DNA of 50,963 nt from Mycolicibacterium peregrinum (GCF_001665625.1 NZ_LZSY01000139.1:1-50963); one strand, 5' to 3'. Counted from the first letter of the stretch, positions 24,277-33,607 are shown. Numbers and translations are program-made. The notes: a model not told the origin generated them from the letters alone.

Positions 24277-25248
24277 TCACGCCCATAGCTGCCCTTCCAA
24301 CGCATCCTCTGCGTCATCAAGGCTACCGGCGTAGGCACCAGTCGACAGATACTTCCAACCGGCGTCGGCGACCACGAACGCGATGTCCGCGCGCTCGCCC
24401 GCCTTGATCGCCTTGGCCGCCATCCCCAGCGCGGCGTGCAGGACCGCGCCGGTGGAGATGCCGGCGAAAATGCCTTCGCGGGTCACCAGATCACGGGTGC
24501 GCTTCACCGCGTCGTACGAGCCCACCGAGAACCGTGTGGTCAGCACGTCGGCGTCGTACAGCTCAGGGATGAACCCCTCGTCGATGTTGCGCAGCGCGTA
24601 CACGCCCTCGCCGTAGCGCGGTTCGGCGGCCACGATCTGCACACCCGGCACGTTCTCGCGCAGGAATCGGCCGGTACCCATCAGGGTGCCGGTGGTGCCG
24701 AGCCCGGCGACGAAGTGGGTGATCTCGGGCAGGTCGGCCAACAGCTCGGGACCGGTGCCGTAGTAGTGCGCATCGGAGTTGGCCGGGTTGCCGTACTGAT
24801 ACAGCATCACCCATGAAGGGTTTTCCGCCGCAAGCTCTTTCGCTGTCGCCACCGCGGTGTTGGAGCCGCCCTCGGCCGCGCTGAAGATGATCCTCGCGCC
24901 GTAGAGTTCCAGGATCTGACGCCGCTCGATGGAGGTGTTCTCGGGCATCACACAGATCATGTTGTAGCCCTTGAGCATCGCGGCCATGGCCAGCGAGATG
25001 CCGGTGTTGCCGCTGGTGGGCTCCAGGATGGTGGCGCCCGGGCTCAGCAAGCCGTCGCGCTCGGCCTGCTCGATCATGCGCAGCGCGGGCCGGTCCTTGA
25101 TCGACCCGGTCGGGTTGCGGTCCTCGAGCTTTGCCCACAACCGCACGTGCGGCCCGTCCTCACCATCGTCCCAACGCGGCGAGAGGTTCTGCAGCCCGAC
25201 CAGCGGGGTATTGCCGAGCGCCTGCAGCAGTGAGTCGTGCCGGGTCAT
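24277..25248 (-). CDS. cysM: O-phosphoserine sulfhydrylase CysM (Rv1336)
   Basis: This is a PLP enzyme of the cysteine synthase fold, 323 residues, with the PLP lysine K51 in N-P-T-G-S-I-K-D-R-P and the PLP-phosphate/substrate loop T-S-G-N-T-G-I. In mycobacteria CysM uses O-phosphoserine and takes sulfur from the C-terminal thiocarboxylate of CysO. The immediately adjacent cysO (2 bp) and mec confirm that pathway here. Confidence 0.96.
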   Translation of the reverse strand: MTRHDSLLQALGNTPLVGLQNLSPRWDDGEDGPHVRLWAKLEDRNPTGSIKDRPALRMIEQAERDGLLSPGATILEPTSGNTGISLAMAAMLKGYNMICVMPENTSIERRQILELYGARIIFSAAEGGSNTAVATAKELAAENPSWVMLYQYGNPANSDAHYYGTGPELLADLPEITHFVAGLGTTGTLMGTGRFLRENVPGVQIVAAEPRYGEGVYALRNIDEGFIPELYDADVLTTRFSVGSYDAVKRTRDLVTREGIFAGISTGAVLHAALGMAAKAIKAGERADIAFVVADAGWKYLSTGAYAGSLDDAEDALEGQLWA

Positions 25249-25250
25249 TG

Positions 25251-25535
25251 TTATCCGCCGGCGACCGCGGGCAGGATGGTGACCGAATCACCATCGGACA
25301 GCGTCGTATCCATACCACCGGAGAACCGCACGTCCTCGTCGTTGACGTAGATATTGACGAAACGGTGCAGCTTGCCGTTATCGACCAACCGGTCCGAGAT
25401 GCCGGAGTAGTTGGCCTCCAGGTCGCTGATCACGGCCGACAAGGTGTCGCCGGACGCGCTGACGCGTTTCTGCCCGCCGGTGTGCGGTCGCAGGATGGTC
25501 GGGATCGAGACTGTTACAGAAATGGGCTCGGCCAT
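25251..25535 (-). CDS. cysO: Sulfur carrier protein CysO (Rv1335)
   Basis: The 94-residue ubiquitin-like protein ends in the free Gly-Gly (V-A-G-G) that is converted to a thiocarboxylate and delivers sulfur to CysM. There are no cysteines and no metal motif. It is translated between mec and cysM with gaps of 8 and 2 bp, the compact mec-cysO-cysM unit known from M. tuberculosis. Confidence 0.96.
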   Translation of the reverse strand: MAEPISVTVSIPTILRPHTGGQKRVSASGDTLSAVISDLEANYSGISDRLVDNGKLHRFVNIYVNDEDVRFSGGMDTTLSDGDSVTILPAVAGG

Positions 25536-25543
25536 GTCGCTCC

Positions 25544-25960
25544 TTAGTTGTACTGCTCGACGATGTCGACGGGTTCCTCGGTGACGACGCCGTCGATGAT
25601 GCGATAGCTGCGCAGTTCATGCTCGTCGGGGTCGCGGGTGGACACCAATACGTAGTGGGCGTCGGGTTCGGAGGCCAACGACGTGTCGGTGCGGCTCGGA
25701 TAGGCCTCGGTCGCGGTGTGCGAGTGGTAGATGACGACGGGCACTTCGTCGGCATCGTCCATCCCGCGCCACACCTTGAGCTGCTCGCCCGAATCGAATC
25801 GGTAGAACGTCGGCGAACGCTCGGCGTTGGCCATCGCGATGAAGCGCTCGGGCCGATCGGAGCCTTCCGGCCCGGCGATCACTCCACACGCCTCGTCAGG
25901 ATGGTCGGCGCGGGCATGCGCCACCATGGCCTCGACGAGATCCCGGCGGATCACCAGCAC
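25544..25960 (-). CDS. mec: CysO-cysteine peptidase Mec (Rv1334)
   Basis: The 138-residue JAMM/MPN+ zinc protease has the ligand signature H79-S-H81 followed by D92 (spacing H-x-H-x10-D) and a likely catalytic E23 in P-D-E-A-C-G. It cleaves the CysO-cysteine adduct to release cysteine. It is first of the three-gene cysteine block and 4 bp after the peptidase-like gene upstream. Confidence 0.95.
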   Translation of the reverse strand: MLVIRRDLVEAMVAHARADHPDEACGVIAGPEGSDRPERFIAMANAERSPTFYRFDSGEQLKVWRGMDDADEVPVVIYHSHTATEAYPSRTDTSLASEPDAHYVLVSTRDPDEHELRSYRIIDGVVTEEPVDIVEQYN

Positions 25961-25964
25961 TTGA

Positions 25965-26999
25965 TCACTCCCATTCCTTCACAGCGAACGCTCCCGGCAA
26001 CATGCCACGGTAGGTCGGTATTCCGGCCACCGGCTCGGCAGCCAGCAGCCCGACCATTACCGCGCGGGCCAGCACGTCGGCCGCGGCAGCCCCGACCTTG
26101 GTCACCAACGCCGTTTCCGGTGACATCGCCACCGGGGTCTTTTCGTCCGGTTCGACGGTCACCGCACCCGTCGCCAGCGCAAACACCGTATCGCCATCGA
26201 TCGGGGTGTGACACGGCTGGATGGTCCGGGCCAATCCGTCGTGGGCGGCGACCGCCACCCGGCGGCACCCGGCGGGGCTCAGCGCCGCATCGGTGGCGAC
26301 CACCGCGATCGTGGTGTTCAACGCGCTCAGCTCGGTGTGATGGTCGGCGTAGGCCGCGAGTTGGTCGGCGGGCGGGGCGGTGAGCCCGAACTCTTCGATA
26401 AGCCCCGCCATCCACGGCAGACCGGTGGCCGGGTCGACCACGTCACCGGCGGCGTTGAGCACGACCAGGGCACCGACCGTCACGCCGCAGTCCAGCGTCA
26501 CCGAGGCGGTGCCCACACCGCCCTTGAGCACTCCGGCGCGGGCGCCGACCCCGCCGCCGACGGTGCCCAGGGCGAACTCGGTGGAGGCAGCCGCGGCCGC
26601 CGCATATCCGAAGTCGGCGGTCGGCCGGTTCGCCCAGCCGCCCACCGGCAGATCGAAGATCACCGCGGCGGGCACGATCGGCACCACGCCGCCGTCCATC
26701 GCCACCCCGCGGCCCTGCTCCTCCAGCCAGGTCATCACGCCGTCTGCGGCGGCCAGCCCGTAGGCGCTGCCGCCGGTCAGCACCACGGCGTCGACATGGC
26801 GCACGGTGTTGATCGGGTCCAGGAGGTCGGTCTCGCGGGTGCCCGGGGCGCCCCCGCGCCCGTCGACGGCACCGACGGTGCCCGGCGGGGCCAGCACCAC
26901 GGTCGACCCCGAGGCCCAACCCGAGCCCAGCGACACATCCGGATCGATGCGGTGATGGTGGCCGACCAGAATGCCGCCGACGTCGGTGATCGAGCCCAT
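25965..26999 (-). CDS. P1-family (DmpA/NylC-like) peptidase or amidohydrolase (Rv1333)
   Basis: The 344-residue protein is Gly/Ala-rich. Recognisable blocks are the opening ITDVGGILVGH, VVLTGGSAYGLAAADGVMTWLEE, and GVLKGGVGTASV. These mark the P1/S58 family of self-cleaving N-terminal nucleophile hydrolases that includes DmpA aminopeptidase and NylC. Self-processing into two chains at a Ser/Thr is expected but the exact site is not assigned. The substrate is unknown. It sits between aosR and mec with gaps of 6 and 4 bp, so it is co-transcribed with the cysteine genes. Confidence 0.88.
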   Translation of the reverse strand: MGSITDVGGILVGHHHRIDPDVSLGSGWASGSTVVLAPPGTVGAVDGRGGAPGTRETDLLDPINTVRHVDAVVLTGGSAYGLAAADGVMTWLEEQGRGVAMDGGVVPIVPAAVIFDLPVGGWANRPTADFGYAAAAAASTEFALGTVGGGVGARAGVLKGGVGTASVTLDCGVTVGALVVLNAAGDVVDPATGLPWMAGLIEEFGLTAPPADQLAAYADHHTELSALNTTIAVVATDAALSPAGCRRVAVAAHDGLARTIQPCHTPIDGDTVFALATGAVTVEPDEKTPVAMSPETALVTKVGAAAADVLARAVMVGLLAAEPVAGIPTYRGMLPGAFAVKEWE

Positions 27000-27005
27000 C
27001 TGGTC

Positions 27006-27584
27006 CTATCTCCCCATCAGGCCGAGGACGAGGTACTCCTGCAGCACGGTCAGCCACTGATAGACGTCGAGGTGCCCGGCCATCGGATGCTCGGCGGGCA
27101 GCTGGTCGGGGCCCTGCGCACCGATGTCGAGCATGGTTCCCAACGCCAGCCGGATGTCGTTGACCGCCGCGGCCCACGACTCGGCGTCGTCCTGCGTCAG
27201 CTCGAGTTTGCCGCCGCCGTCCGGGATGGTGTCCAACAAACGTTGGGCCGCTTCGCGTTTGGCGTCGATGATGGTCGGTTCATGTAGTCCGCGCAGCGCA
27301 CTGTTGAGACTCTCGGCGGTGCCCGAACCCGCGGGATGCTCGGTCTGCGGTCGATAGAAATCCGGGAGCAGACGCTTCATCGTGGCGTCCTCGGGCGGCT
27401 GCGGATTGCCGGTCTTCATGCCGGTGATCATCTCGAGTTCGTCTGTGGGCCCAGACGATCCACGCTCGTCGAGCATGCCCAGCATCGAGGTGCCAAGGCT
27501 TGACAGCAGCGCGGCCTCGTGGGCCTCCAACGCCGAGCGGAAGCGCAGACCGTCGGCGGTCTCGACCCTTTTCCATTTACGCAC
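27006..27584 (-). CDS. aosR: DUF2017 protein, AosR-like regulator (Rv1332)
   Basis: The 192-residue protein starts at a GTG (27584). A stop codon three codons upstream in the same frame, which is also part of the clpS stop region, forbids a longer N terminus. By position and DUF2017 pattern (MRKWKRVE opening; helical, E/L-rich C terminus) it corresponds to Rv1332. That protein was described as AosR, an oxidative-stress regulator acting with SigH on the mec-cysO-cysM operon through a CX3C motif. This copy contains no cysteine at all, so the reported sensing cannot work in the same way here. Regulation of the downstream cysteine genes is inferred. Confidence 0.85.
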   Translation of the reverse strand: MRKWKRVETADGLRFRSALEAHEAALLSSLGTSMLGMLDERGSSGPTDELEMITGMKTGNPQPPEDATMKRLLPDFYRPQTEHPAGSGTAESLNSALRGLHEPTIIDAKREAAQRLLDTIPDGGGKLELTQDDAESWAAAVNDIRLALGTMLDIGAQGPDQLPAEHPMAGHLDVYQWLTVLQEYLVLGLMGR

Positions 27585-27590
27585 AGTCGA

Positions 27591-27905
27591 TCAGCGGTCC
27601 TGTTGCATCGTGGCCCACAGCCCTGCGGCGTGCAGTTTGGACACATCGGTTTCCATCGACTCGCGACTGCCTGCCGACACCACGGCCTTGCCTTCGTTGT
27701 GTACCTGCAACATCAGCTTGGTCGCGTGCGGCTCGCTGTATCCGAACAATTTCTGGAACACGTAGGTGACGTAGGTCATCAGGTTGACCGGATCGTCCCA
27801 GACGATGGTCACCCATGGGCTTTCGGTGGCTGTCTCTTCCCGGGGCGCCGCCTCGACGCTGCGCTCCTCGCGGGTCCCCGGACGGGCCTTCGCCGGTGTA
27901 ACCAT
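27591..27905 (-). CDS. clpS: ClpS adaptor of the ClpC/ClpP protease (Rv1331)
   Basis: The 104-residue protein has a disordered N-terminal extension of about 25 residues. The ClpS core follows: V-I-V/W-D-D-P-V-N-L-M-T-Y-V substrate pocket, then HATKLMLQVHNEGKAVV. It recognises N-degron substrates and delivers them to the Clp ATPase. It is first in the minus-strand run, 65 bp from the divergent pncB start, so the operon promoter probably lies in 27906-27970. Confidence 0.95.
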   Translation of the reverse strand: MVTPAKARPGTREERSVEAAPREETATESPWVTIVWDDPVNLMTYVTYVFQKLFGYSEPHATKLMLQVHNEGKAVVSAGSRESMETDVSKLHAAGLWATMQQDR

Positions 27906-27970
27906 GGGCCCACAATACCGGCCGGGGAGCCGCGCTATTGAAGCAGCTGCGAACAGCTACGGTTGCTGGT

Positions 27971-29284
27971 GTGACCGTCGCGTTGCTCACCGACAAGTAC
28001 GAGCTGACGATGCTCGCCGCCGCGCTGCGCGACGGCACGGCGTACCGCCGCACCACGTTCGAGGTCTTTGCCCGCCGCCTCCCCGAAGGGCGCCGGTACG
28101 GCGTGGTCGCCGGCACCGGACGGTTTGTGGAAGCGTTGGCACAGTTCAGCTTCTCGCCGGAGGAATTGACCGGGCTCTCCGAGTTCCTCGACCCCGCGAC
28201 TCTGGATTATCTGGCCAACTACCGGTTCAGCGGTGACGTCGACGGCTACGCCGAGGGCGAGCTCTATTTTCCGGGTTCACCGGTGCTTTCGGTGCACGGA
28301 ACCTTCGCCGAGTGTGTGGTCCTCGAGACGCTGGTGCTCTCAATCCTCAACCACGACACGGCGATCGCTTCGGCGGCTGCCCGGATGACCAGCGCCGCCC
28401 AGGGCCGCCCGATGATCGAGATGGGCTCACGACGTACCCACGAGTTGGCGGCCGTGGCCGCAGCGCGGGCGGCCTACCTGGCCGGGTTCACCGGATCTTC
28501 CAATCTGGCCGCCCAGCAGCGCTACGGCGTCCCCGCGCTGGGCACCGCGGCGCACGCCTACACGCTGCTGCACACCACCGAGTCCGGCCCCGACGAGCAG
28601 GCCGCGTTCCGCGGCCAGGTGGCCGCGCTCGGCGTCGACACCACCCTGCTGGTGGACACCTATGACATCACCACCGGGGTGGCCAACGCGATCGCCGCGG
28701 CCGGACCGCGGCTGGGCGCCGTCCGCATCGACTCGGGCGATCTGGGGGTGCTGGCCCGTCAGGTGCGCCAGCAGCTCGACGGCCTCGGGGCCACCGGAAC
28801 CCAGATCGTGGTCTCCGGTGACCTCGACGAGTTCGCGATCGCTGCCCTGCGCGCCGAGCCCGTCGACAGCTATGGCGTCGGCACCTCGGTTGTCACCGGA
28901 TCGGGCGCACCGACCGCCGGGATGGTCTACAAGCTGGTCGAGGTCGACGGGATCCCGGTGGCCAAGCGCAGCAGCCGCAAGGAATCCCACGGTGGCCGCA
29001 AACAGGCGCTCCGGCTGGCCAAGGCCTCGGGCACGGTCGTCGAGGAAGTGGTCTACCCGCACGGCCAGGCTCCCTCGGAGCCCACGGGGCTCACCGCGCG
29101 CCGGCTGACGGTGCCACTGGTCACCGACGGCGTCCCCGCCGAAGGGCACCACCCGTCCGCCGACCTGCCCACCGCGCGCCAACGGGTGGCCGCGGGTCTG
29201 CACAGCCTGCCGTGGGATGGCCTCAAACTTTCTCGTGGCGAGCCGGCCATTCCCACCCGGGTCATGGCGTCGGCCCAGACATGA
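27971..29284 (+). CDS. pncB: Nicotinate phosphoribosyltransferase (Rv1330c, PncB1)
   Basis: The protein catalyses nicotinate + PRPP + ATP to nicotinate mononucleotide in NAD salvage. GTG 27971 gives 437 residues starting TVALLTDKYELTMLAAAL, the standard family opening; an upstream ATG at 27938 was judged too long. The MIEMGSRRTHELAA block, V-R-I-D-S-G-D-L-G and the GTSVVTG phosphate loop are visible. Its stop overlaps dinG as ATGA, so the pair is translationally coupled. Confidence 0.94.
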   Translation: MTVALLTDKYELTMLAAALRDGTAYRRTTFEVFARRLPEGRRYGVVAGTGRFVEALAQFSFSPEELTGLSEFLDPATLDYLANYRFSGDVDGYAEGELYFPGSPVLSVHGTFAECVVLETLVLSILNHDTAIASAAARMTSAAQGRPMIEMGSRRTHELAAVAAARAAYLAGFTGSSNLAAQQRYGVPALGTAAHAYTLLHTTESGPDEQAAFRGQVAALGVDTTLLVDTYDITTGVANAIAAAGPRLGAVRIDSGDLGVLARQVRQQLDGLGATGTQIVVSGDLDEFAIAALRAEPVDSYGVGTSVVTGSGAPTAGMVYKLVEVDGIPVAKRSSRKESHGGRKQALRLAKASGTVVEEVVYPHGQAPSEPTGLTARRLTVPLVTDGVPAEGHHPSADLPTARQRVAAGLHSLPWDGLKLSRGEPAIPTRVMASAQT

Positions 29285-31323
29285 CGACCAAATCGAAGCC
29301 ATCCCGCGAGGTGGCCAATGTGGTGACCAATCTCCTCAAGATCGCCGTCAAAGGGCTCGGCGGTGCCAGTCGCCCCGGTCAGGTCCAGATGGCCGAGGCC
29401 GTCGCGAACGCCTTCGAGTCCGGGGAACACCTGGCCGTGCAGGCCGGCACCGGCACCGGCAAATCGCTGGCCTATCTGGTGCCGTCGATCGCCCGCGCGC
29501 TGCAGACCGAGCAACCGGTGGTCGTCTCGACGGCCACCATCGCCCTACAACGCCAACTGGTCGACCGGGACCTGCCGCGGTTGGTGAAATCACTGGCCGA
29601 AGCGCTGCCCCGCAAGCCCACCTTCGCGCTGCTGAAGGGCCGCGGAAATTATCTGTGCCTGAACAAGATTCACAACGGATCAGCCGAGGAGCCGGCGGAC
29701 CGGCCTCAGGACGAGCTGTTCTCCCCCATGGCGGTCAGCGCCATGGGCCGCGATGTGCAACGGCTGACGGAATGGTCTTCGGACACCGAGACCGGCGATC
29801 GCGACGAGGTGACCCCCGGCGTGCCCGACCGATCGTGGTCGCAGGTCAGTGTCTCTGCACGCGAGTGCATCGGGGTGTCGCGCTGCCAGTTCGGTACCGA
29901 CTGCTTCGCCGAGCGCGCCAGGGAGAAGGCCGGGGCCGCCGACGTCATCGTCACCAACCACGCACTGCTGGCCATCGACGCACTCTCCGATTTCTCGGTG
30001 CTGCCCGAGTACGAGCAACTGGTGGTCGACGAGGCTCACGAACTGGCCGACCGGGTGACCGGGGTGGCCACCGCCGAATTGTCGGCGACCTCAATGGCGG
30101 TGGCACACCGCAGGATGTCCCGTTTGGTGGATGACGAACTGGCAGAACGGTTCGAGGCCGCGACTGCGACGCTGTCCTCGATGCTGCACGAGCTCGACGC
30201 CGGCCGCATCGATGTGCTCGACGAGGAACTGGGCACCTACCTGACCGCACTGCGCGACGCCGCCAACGCGGCACGCACTGCCATCGACACCACGCCCAGC
30301 GATCCGCAGGCCGCCTCGGCCCGCACCGAGGCCGTCACCGCACTGAGCGACGTCAGTGACACCGCCACCCGGATCCTCACGTCGTTCGTCCCGCCCATAC
30401 CCGACCGCGTCGATGTGGTGTGGGTGGAACAGTCGGACGGGCCGAACGCCGGAAACACCGGAGCTCCCCGGCCCGGACGCAGCCTGCTGCGGGTGGCACC
30501 GATGTCGGTATCGGGACTGTTGCGCACCAGGCTGTTCGCCAACACCACCGCGGTGTTGACCTCGGCAACGCTGACCCTCGGTGGCAACTTCGACGCGATG
30601 GCGCGCAACTGGGGTCTCGGCGGTTTCTCCGACGACAATGAGCCGGCCAAACCAGGCTGGCGCGGCCTCGATGTCGGATCACCTTTCGACCACGCCAAAT
30701 CCGCAATCCTCTATGTTGCCAAGCATTTACCGCCTCCGGGGCGCGACGGCACCGACAGCAGGACACTCGATGAGATCGAGGGGCTGATCACCGCGGCCGG
30801 TGGTCGCACCCTTGGCCTGTTCTCATCGATGCGCGCAGCCAAGGCCGCCGCCGAGGTCATGCGCGGACGGCTGTCCACGCCGGTCCTGTGCCAGGGCGAG
30901 GACACCACTTCGGCTCTGGTGCAGAAGTTCTCAGACGATCCGGAGACGTCGCTGTTCGGCACCCTTTCGCTGTGGCAGGGGGTGGACGTGCCCGGGCCGT
31001 CGCTCTCGTTGGTGCTGATCGACCGGATTCCGTTCCCCCGTCCCGACGATCCGTTGTTGACCGCCCGGCAGCGGGCGATCAGCGCACACGGTGGCAACGG
31101 CTTCATGGCGATCGCCGCCAACCACGCCGCGCTGCTCCTCGCCCAGGGCACCGGCCGGCTGCTGCGCCACACCGATGACCGCGGCGTCATCGCGGTGCTC
31201 GACTCCCGGTTGGCGACCGCCCGCTACGGCGGGTACCTGCGCTCGTCACTGCCGCCGTTCTGGTCCACCACCGACCCCGAACGGGTACGTCAGTCGCTGA
31301 AGCGGCTGCGCGGCGCGAGCTGA
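29281..31323 (+). CDS. dinG: DinG/XPD-family ATP-dependent DNA helicase (Rv1329c)
   Basis: The superfamily 2 helicase has 680 residues from the ATG that overlaps the pncB stop. Walker A spans residues 55-62 (A-G-T-G-T-G-K-S) and the Walker B box is V-V-D-E-A-H. Four cysteines (one in Y-L-C-L-N-K, three in C-I-G-V-S-R-C-Q-F-G-T-D-C) fit the XPD-type 4Fe-4S domain inserted in HD1. The C-terminal motifs include LSLWQGVDVPG and QGTGRLLRH. It probably unwinds 5'-overhang, D-loop or R-loop substrates in repair. Confidence 0.94.
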   Translation: MTTKSKPSREVANVVTNLLKIAVKGLGGASRPGQVQMAEAVANAFESGEHLAVQAGTGTGKSLAYLVPSIARALQTEQPVVVSTATIALQRQLVDRDLPRLVKSLAEALPRKPTFALLKGRGNYLCLNKIHNGSAEEPADRPQDELFSPMAVSAMGRDVQRLTEWSSDTETGDRDEVTPGVPDRSWSQVSVSARECIGVSRCQFGTDCFAERAREKAGAADVIVTNHALLAIDALSDFSVLPEYEQLVVDEAHELADRVTGVATAELSATSMAVAHRRMSRLVDDELAERFEAATATLSSMLHELDAGRIDVLDEELGTYLTALRDAANAARTAIDTTPSDPQAASARTEAVTALSDVSDTATRILTSFVPPIPDRVDVVWVEQSDGPNAGNTGAPRPGRSLLRVAPMSVSGLLRTRLFANTTAVLTSATLTLGGNFDAMARNWGLGGFSDDNEPAKPGWRGLDVGSPFDHAKSAILYVAKHLPPPGRDGTDSRTLDEIEGLITAAGGRTLGLFSSMRAAKAAAEVMRGRLSTPVLCQGEDTTSALVQKFSDDPETSLFGTLSLWQGVDVPGPSLSLVLIDRIPFPRPDDPLLTARQRAISAHGGNGFMAIAANHAALLLAQGTGRLLRHTDDRGVIAVLDSRLATARYGGYLRSSLPPFWSTTDPERVRQSLKRLRGAS

Positions 31324-31416
31324 TATCGCACCCTGCGCTCGCTCGGTTAACTAGTGTGTGCGGCAATTACCCGCGCGGATGGTTAAGGCCGCCAGAGTGC
31401 ACCGGAAGGCGGCAAC

Positions 31417-32859
31417 ATGAGCCGACGCGCCCTGTTCGGCTTCGCTTTTGCCGTCTGCACGGTGTTGCCGCTGGCGGGCTGCTCGTCTCTGGTGGACGGC
31501 ACGGCGGTGTCGGTGTTCAGCGACCCCTTCTCGGTTGCCGGCATGCCCGCCACCGACGGTTCGAGCGGTTTGCGCCCCGACGCCGAGAAGCCCTCACGCA
31601 AGGTCACCAACTCCGATGGCGGCAAGATCGACAACCTCGCCGCCAGCGCCGTCAGCGACCTCGAGGAGTACTGGTCGGATGCCTACTCCGAGGCGTTCGA
31701 AGGTGACTTCCAGCCGGTGCGCGCGCTGATCTCGTGGGACGCCGAGAGTTTCGACGGTGGGTTCTGCGGGATGGAGACCTACGGGCTCGTCAACGCCGCG
31801 TTCTGCAAACCCGATCGGACCATCGGCTGGGACCGAGGCGTGCTGATGCCCGGGCTGCGCCGGCAGAACGGCGACATGGGCGCCGTCATGGTGCTCGCCC
31901 ACGAGTACGGCCATGCCATCCAGCAGCAGGCCGGACTGGTCAACCGTAAGACGCCCACCCTGGTCGCCGAACAGCAGGCCGACTGTCTGGCAGGCAGCTA
32001 CATGCGATGGGTGGCCCAAGGCGACTCGCCGCGGTTCTCACTCAGTACCGCCGACGGGCTCAACAAACTGCTCGCTGCAGTGATCGCGTTCCGCGACCCG
32101 CTGCTCACCGAGGCCGAGGCCCGGGTCGGGATCGACGAGCACGGGTCGGCGTTCGAACGGATCTCGGCCTTCCAATTCGGGTTCACCGACGGGCCCGCGG
32201 CCTGCGCCGCGATCGACGGCAAGGAGATCAACCAGCGGCGCGGCGACCTTCCGGTCCTGCTACCCGAAGACCAGAGCGGCGACCTGGACATCACCGAGCA
32301 CTGGGTGCGCTCGATGGTCGACGCACTCAACATCCTCTTCGAACCGGCGAGCCCCCCGCAGCTCAGCTTCCGGCCCGAGGCGGCGGCGGACTGCGCGAAC
32401 GCACAGCCCAGCCCCCCGGCCTCCTACTGCCCTGACACCAACACCATCGTGGTCGACCTGGCCGAGATGCAAGCACTGGCAACACCCTCCGACGAGGTCG
32501 ACGTCGGCGATCTGGCCGGTGGCGACAACACCGCGTTCTCGGTGCTGATCTCGCGCTACACCCTGGCCCTTCAGCATGCCCGGGGCCTGGTGCTCGACAA
32601 CGCCGAGGCGGCGCTGCGCACCGCCTGCCTGACCGGCGTGGCCACCGCCAAGATGATCAAGCCCGTGAACCTGCCCAACGGCGACACCATCCTGCTGACC
32701 GCGGGCGACATCGACGAGGCGGTATCGGGCATCCTCACCAACGGGTTGGCGGCCAGTGACGTCAACGGAGAGTCGGTGCCCTCCGGGTTCGCCCGCATCG
32801 ATGCGTTCCGGGTCGGCATCCTCGGTGACGAGCCGCGCTGCCTGAAGCGCTTCCCGTGA
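31417..32859 (+). CDS. Lipoprotein, YpfJ-like neutral zinc metallopeptidase (copy 2)
   Basis: The 480-residue paralogue of the gene at 2061-3494 has lipobox L19-A-G-C22 and zinc motif H162-E-Y-G-H166, followed by A-E-Q-Q-A-D-C-L-A-G. Near-identical stretches (PATNTIVVDLA-like and LTNGLAASDVNG) show common ancestry. It lies in a segment absent between dinG and glgP of M. tuberculosis. It is 93 bp from dinG, and its end is only 4 bp from the end of the convergent MspA-like gene. It is predicted to be a surface-anchored protease or a structural relative; the substrate is unknown. Confidence 0.87.
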   Translation: MSRRALFGFAFAVCTVLPLAGCSSLVDGTAVSVFSDPFSVAGMPATDGSSGLRPDAEKPSRKVTNSDGGKIDNLAASAVSDLEEYWSDAYSEAFEGDFQPVRALISWDAESFDGGFCGMETYGLVNAAFCKPDRTIGWDRGVLMPGLRRQNGDMGAVMVLAHEYGHAIQQQAGLVNRKTPTLVAEQQADCLAGSYMRWVAQGDSPRFSLSTADGLNKLLAAVIAFRDPLLTEAEARVGIDEHGSAFERISAFQFGFTDGPAACAAIDGKEINQRRGDLPVLLPEDQSGDLDITEHWVRSMVDALNILFEPASPPQLSFRPEAAADCANAQPSPPASYCPDTNTIVVDLAEMQALATPSDEVDVGDLAGGDNTAFSVLISRYTLALQHARGLVLDNAEAALRTACLTGVATAKMIKPVNLPNGDTILLTAGDIDEAVSGILTNGLAASDVNGESVPSGFARIDAFRVGILGDEPRCLKRFP

Positions 32860-32863
32860 CGGC

Positions 32864-33589
32864 TCAGACCACCTTCGTGGTGCCGTACCAGGCAAGGACC
32901 GCCTCGGACTCGTCGGTCGACCGGGTCAGCACCGCATAGGACCGGATGAACGACTGCCCCACGCAGCCGTCGATCTTCACCCTGAAGTTGCTGATCATCA
33001 CCCATGGCTCGGTGCCCTTGAATTCCTTCTCGGTCACCGGGATGAGGTTGATGATGCCGGGTTTGAGTCCGATGGTGATGCCGCCGCCGATGTTGGAGCC
33101 GACTCCCGGCAGGATGCCCTCGGGCCAGGGCGTGACCACATCGGTGCCGAGAATGCCGACAGATGAGTTGAGTCCAACGGTGCCGGTCAGCGCGACGCCG
33201 TTGGAGGTACTCATGTCGATGCCGCAGCCGATCTGGTAGCCGGCCTCCAGCGTGCCCCGCGGCTCGTCGCCGCCGGGGCCCGCCATCAAACCGCGGTAGG
33301 TACCACCGACGACATACTCGCGGGAGGAGATTGCCGTCGTCAGAGGTGGCACCGTGGCCCGCGTCTCGTCACTGGCCGACACCGTGAGGTCCCAGCCATC
33401 CGGGGTTTTGAGGGTGGCCGGCGGGGTCGACTCGACCAGATCGGCATCGGCCGGTTCACCCGGCTTGGGCAGCACATCGGCCACCACCTCGATTTCGGGG
33501 GCGACGACGGGATCGGCCCAGGCCGGGGCAACCGACACCGTGCATCCCAGGGCCGCGGCCGTGAGCAGTCCCAACGAGCGAATCAACAC
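32864..33589 (-). CDS. MspA-family outer-membrane porin
   Basis: The protein has 241 residues from GTG 33589, which follows a GAGAGG ribosome site; the longer open frame has no signal peptide at its start. The signal peptide ends A-W-A (cleavage after residue 25). The mature part carries the MspA-like blocks TVSASDETRATVPPLTTAISSREYVVGGTY, EPRGTLEAGYQIGCGI, PGIINLIPV and a final strand-rich segment. Two cysteines (IGCGID and DGCVGQ) distinguish it from classical MspA. It should form an octameric mycomembrane pore for small hydrophilic solutes. Twin palindromes lie just upstream. Confidence 0.88.
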   Translation of the reverse strand: MLIRSLGLLTAAALGCTVSVAPAWADPVVAPEIEVVADVLPKPGEPADADLVESTPPATLKTPDGWDLTVSASDETRATVPPLTTAISSREYVVGGTYRGLMAGPGGDEPRGTLEAGYQIGCGIDMSTSNGVALTGTVGLNSSVGILGTDVVTPWPEGILPGVGSNIGGGITIGLKPGIINLIPVTEKEFKGTEPWVMISNFRVKIDGCVGQSFIRSYAVLTRSTDESEAVLAWYGTTKVV

Positions 33590-33607
33590 AGGCGGCCTCT
33601 CGTTACA

